From the NCBI GenBank assembly GCA_021775795.1, contig JAJFHB010000505.1, forward strand, positions 1 through 7,731: a stretch of DNA of 7,731 bases. Reading direction: 5' to 3'. The translations under genes and the position numbers were made by a program. Positions 6,567 through 7,731 of the stretch are shown piece by piece. This DNA comes from Hyphomicrobiales bacterium. GTDB taxonomy: Bacteria; Pseudomonadota; Alphaproteobacteria; Rhizobiales; JAJFHB01. Below the pieces are notes generated by a model. That model did no database searches. It was not told the origin of the DNA and was given only the letters and a program-made list of their open reading frames with translations. How positions within the stretch are numbered: position 1 is the first letter of the stretch; each line of letters opens with the position of its first letter.

Positions 6567-6585
6567 GGTTGACATCAGCGCAACC
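6567..6585. promoter_or_regulatory. Candidate LysR-type operator in the LysR-amidase divergent region
   Basis: GGTTG (6567-6571) and CAACC (6581-6585) flank 9 bp, giving GTTG-N9-CAAC with a T-N11-A core, the same architecture as the dyad at 5552-5570. The common pattern is GTTGAnnTnAnCnCAAC. It lies 90 bp before the LysR start and 43 bp before the amidase start. The left arm overlaps the -35-like TTGACA at 6569-6574, so a bound regulator would compete with, or contact, RNA polymerase at the amidase promoter. Confidence 0.55.
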
Positions 6586-6596
6586 CCCAATGCAGT
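6569..6596 (+). promoter_or_regulatory. Possible amidase promoter
   Basis: TTGACA at 6569-6574 is a perfect -35 hexamer. The -10 at 16-bp spacing, TGCAGT (6591-6596), matches only 3 of 6 positions, as expected if an activator is needed. Transcription would begin near 6603. That would exclude the in-frame ATG at 6590 and leave a leader of about 26 nt before the ATG at 6629. Confidence 0.4.
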
Positions 6597-6628
6597 TTGC
6601 AGCTTCTGGACAATGCGGGATTCAGGCG

Positions 6629-7731
6629 ATGAATGAATTGATATCCATGTCGGCAACCGAGGCCGTCGCGCAGTTGCGCAAGGGTGAGCTTTCTCCTCGC
6701 GAGTTGCTTGATGCAGCCGTTGAACGCATTGAAGAGGTCAATCCTGAGGTAAACGCCATGCCCGAGTTGTGCATGGAGCGCGCCTACGCCCAGGCGAAAA
6801 ATTTGGGTTCACGCCCCTCCGGGGTTCATCCCGAGAACTGGCTTGCCGGCCTGCCGATCGCTGTAAAGGATTACAATGATGTCGGTGGCGTCCGCACCAC
6901 ATTCGGCTCTCCAATTTACAAAGACGCCATTGCAGAACGCTCTGATGCAACCGTTCTTCAACTCGAAAGCAACGGCGCCATACCGCTGGGCAAATCAAAT
7001 GTGCCGGAGTTTGCCGGTGCCAACACCTTTAACCCGGTCTACGGGGCAACGCTCAATCCCTGGAACCTGAAAATGAGCGCCGGCGGATCATCCGGCGGTT
7101 CTGCGGCCGCACTTGCAAGCGGCATGGTATGGCTGGCAACGGGCAATGATCTGGGCGGCAGTCTGCGCACACCGTCAAGCTTCAATGGAACCGTTGGTTT
7201 GCGTCCAGGCCCAGGCCGGGTGCCGCGCGGACCGCACCGCTCTGCTTTCGACAGCCTCTGGGTCGAAGGCCCCATGGGCCGTTGTGTCGCCGATGTTGCC
7301 CTGATGCTTGATGCAAATGCCGGTTTCTCCCGGGAAGACCCCTTGTCTTTCCCCTCAGATCCCGGCGAATTCGTGCGCGCGCTTGCAGGCTCGGATGCGA
7401 TCACCCGCGTTGCCTACAGCCCCGACCTTGGCATTGTTCCCATCGAACCCGAAGTCGCCGACCTGTGCCGCAAAGGCGCTGAGCAGTTCACAAGTCTTGG
7501 TGCCGAGATTACCGATGACATTCCCGATTTCAGCGGCGCTGTGGAAGCCTTCCAGACCCTGCGCGGCGTGCTCTTCGGCAACTTGATGGGCCCGGTTCTG
7601 GAAAAGCATCGGAACCAGATCGCGCCGGAAATTGTCTGGAACATCGAGAAGGGTTTCAACGTCACGCCTGAGCAGGTTCTCGATGCGGAACGTCTGCGCG
7701 CACAATTGTACCACCGGGTGGTCGCGTTCTT
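6629..7731 (+). CDS. Amidase-signature family hydrolase, 3' partial
   Basis: This enzyme should hydrolyse a carboxamide or related C-N bond. It is translated here from the ATG at 6629 and runs off the window after 367 codons, so roughly the last quarter of a typical 450-500 residue family member is missing. The Ser-cisSer-Lys triad is intact: Lys80 in GLPIAVKDYNDVGG, cis-Ser154 in SAGGSSGGSAAALASG, and nucleophile Ser178 in TGNDLGGSLRTPSSFNG. The 24-residue gap between the serines equals that in known members. GND replaces the more common GTD before the nucleophile loop. The N-terminus MSATEAVAQLRKGELSPRELLDAAVERIEEVNPEVNAM is typical of the family. The start at 6629 has AGG a few bases upstream; Met7 (6647) and the ATG at 6590 are alternatives. 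No signal peptide is seen, so it is cytoplasmic. Being divergent from the LysR gene, it is probably co-regulated with the oxygenase. The substrate is unknown, and GatA-type roles are unlikely without gatB/gatC nearby. Confidence 0.92.
   Translation, partial: MNELISMSATEAVAQLRKGELSPRELLDAAVERIEEVNPEVNAMPELCMERAYAQAKNLGSRPSGVHPENWLAGLPIAVKDYNDVGGVRTTFGSPIYKDAIAERSDATVLQLESNGAIPLGKSNVPEFAGANTFNPVYGATLNPWNLKMSAGGSSGGSAAALASGMVWLATGNDLGGSLRTPSSFNGTVGLRPGPGRVPRGPHRSAFDSLWVEGPMGRCVADVALMLDANAGFSREDPLSFPSDPGEFVRALAGSDAITRVAYSPDLGIVPIEPEVADLCRKGAEQFTSLGAEITDDIPDFSGAVEAFQTLRGVLFGNLMGPVLEKHRNQIAPEIVWNIEKGFNVTPEQVLDAERLRAQLYHRVVAF

Noticed and set aside
6590..6628. An upstream in-frame ATG at 6590 extending the amidase by 13 residues.
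   Set aside because: The extension MQFAASGQCGIQA is atypical of the family N-terminus, has no ribosome binding site and would lie upstream of the predicted transcription start.

Overview
The window (7731 bp) reads as an alphaproteobacterial chromosomal segment, probably from the Hyphomicrobiales/Rhizobiales or a nearby order. This is inferred from the fused MFS-PlsC-acyl-ACP synthetase gene, the GcvA-type LysR regulator and the moderately GC-rich coding style. No sequence search was possible. There are six protein genes, two of them cut by the window edges. I see no RNA genes, insertion sequences, CRISPR arrays or phage genes.

Left block: a large + strand gene (about 3-3269, missing its first transmembrane helix) encodes a three-domain protein. 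It joins an LplT-like lysophospholipid transporter, a PlsC-like acyltransferase and an Aas-like acyl-ACP synthetase, and it should recycle lysophospholipids. It converges on a small - strand gene (3402-3800) for an exported, acidic, two-cysteine protein of unknown function. Between them is a strong hairpin (3295-3322) that ends in a T-run on the - strand. Upstream of the small gene, about 300 bp of non-coding DNA (3801-4104) carries a perfect CRP-type dyad (TGTGA-N6-TCACA) and further copies of its half-site.

Right block: three - strand genes lie in the order LysR regulator (6476-5565), Rieske non-haem iron oxygenase alpha subunit (5521-4319) and a small TPR-like helical protein (4359-4105) that overlaps the oxygenase gene. 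They look like one transcription unit. Divergent from the regulator is an amidase-signature hydrolase (from 6629, cut at 7731). Two 19-bp dyads with the same GTTG-N9-CAAC architecture lie just before the oxygenase and between the regulator and the amidase. They suggest that the LysR protein controls both enzymes.

The oxygenase has Glu at the position that is usually the bridging Asp of ring-hydroxylating oxygenases, as in enzymes that act on quaternary amines (carnitine, choline, glycine betaine type). The best hypothesis is a small catabolic cluster for an N-alkylated and/or amide-containing compound, using an external reductase. The substrate is not visible from sequence. I found no clear evidence of a wholly new kind of system. 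The most interesting items are the shared operator pair, the oxygenase/small-protein/amidase cluster and the uncharacterised exported protein with its CRP-like site.
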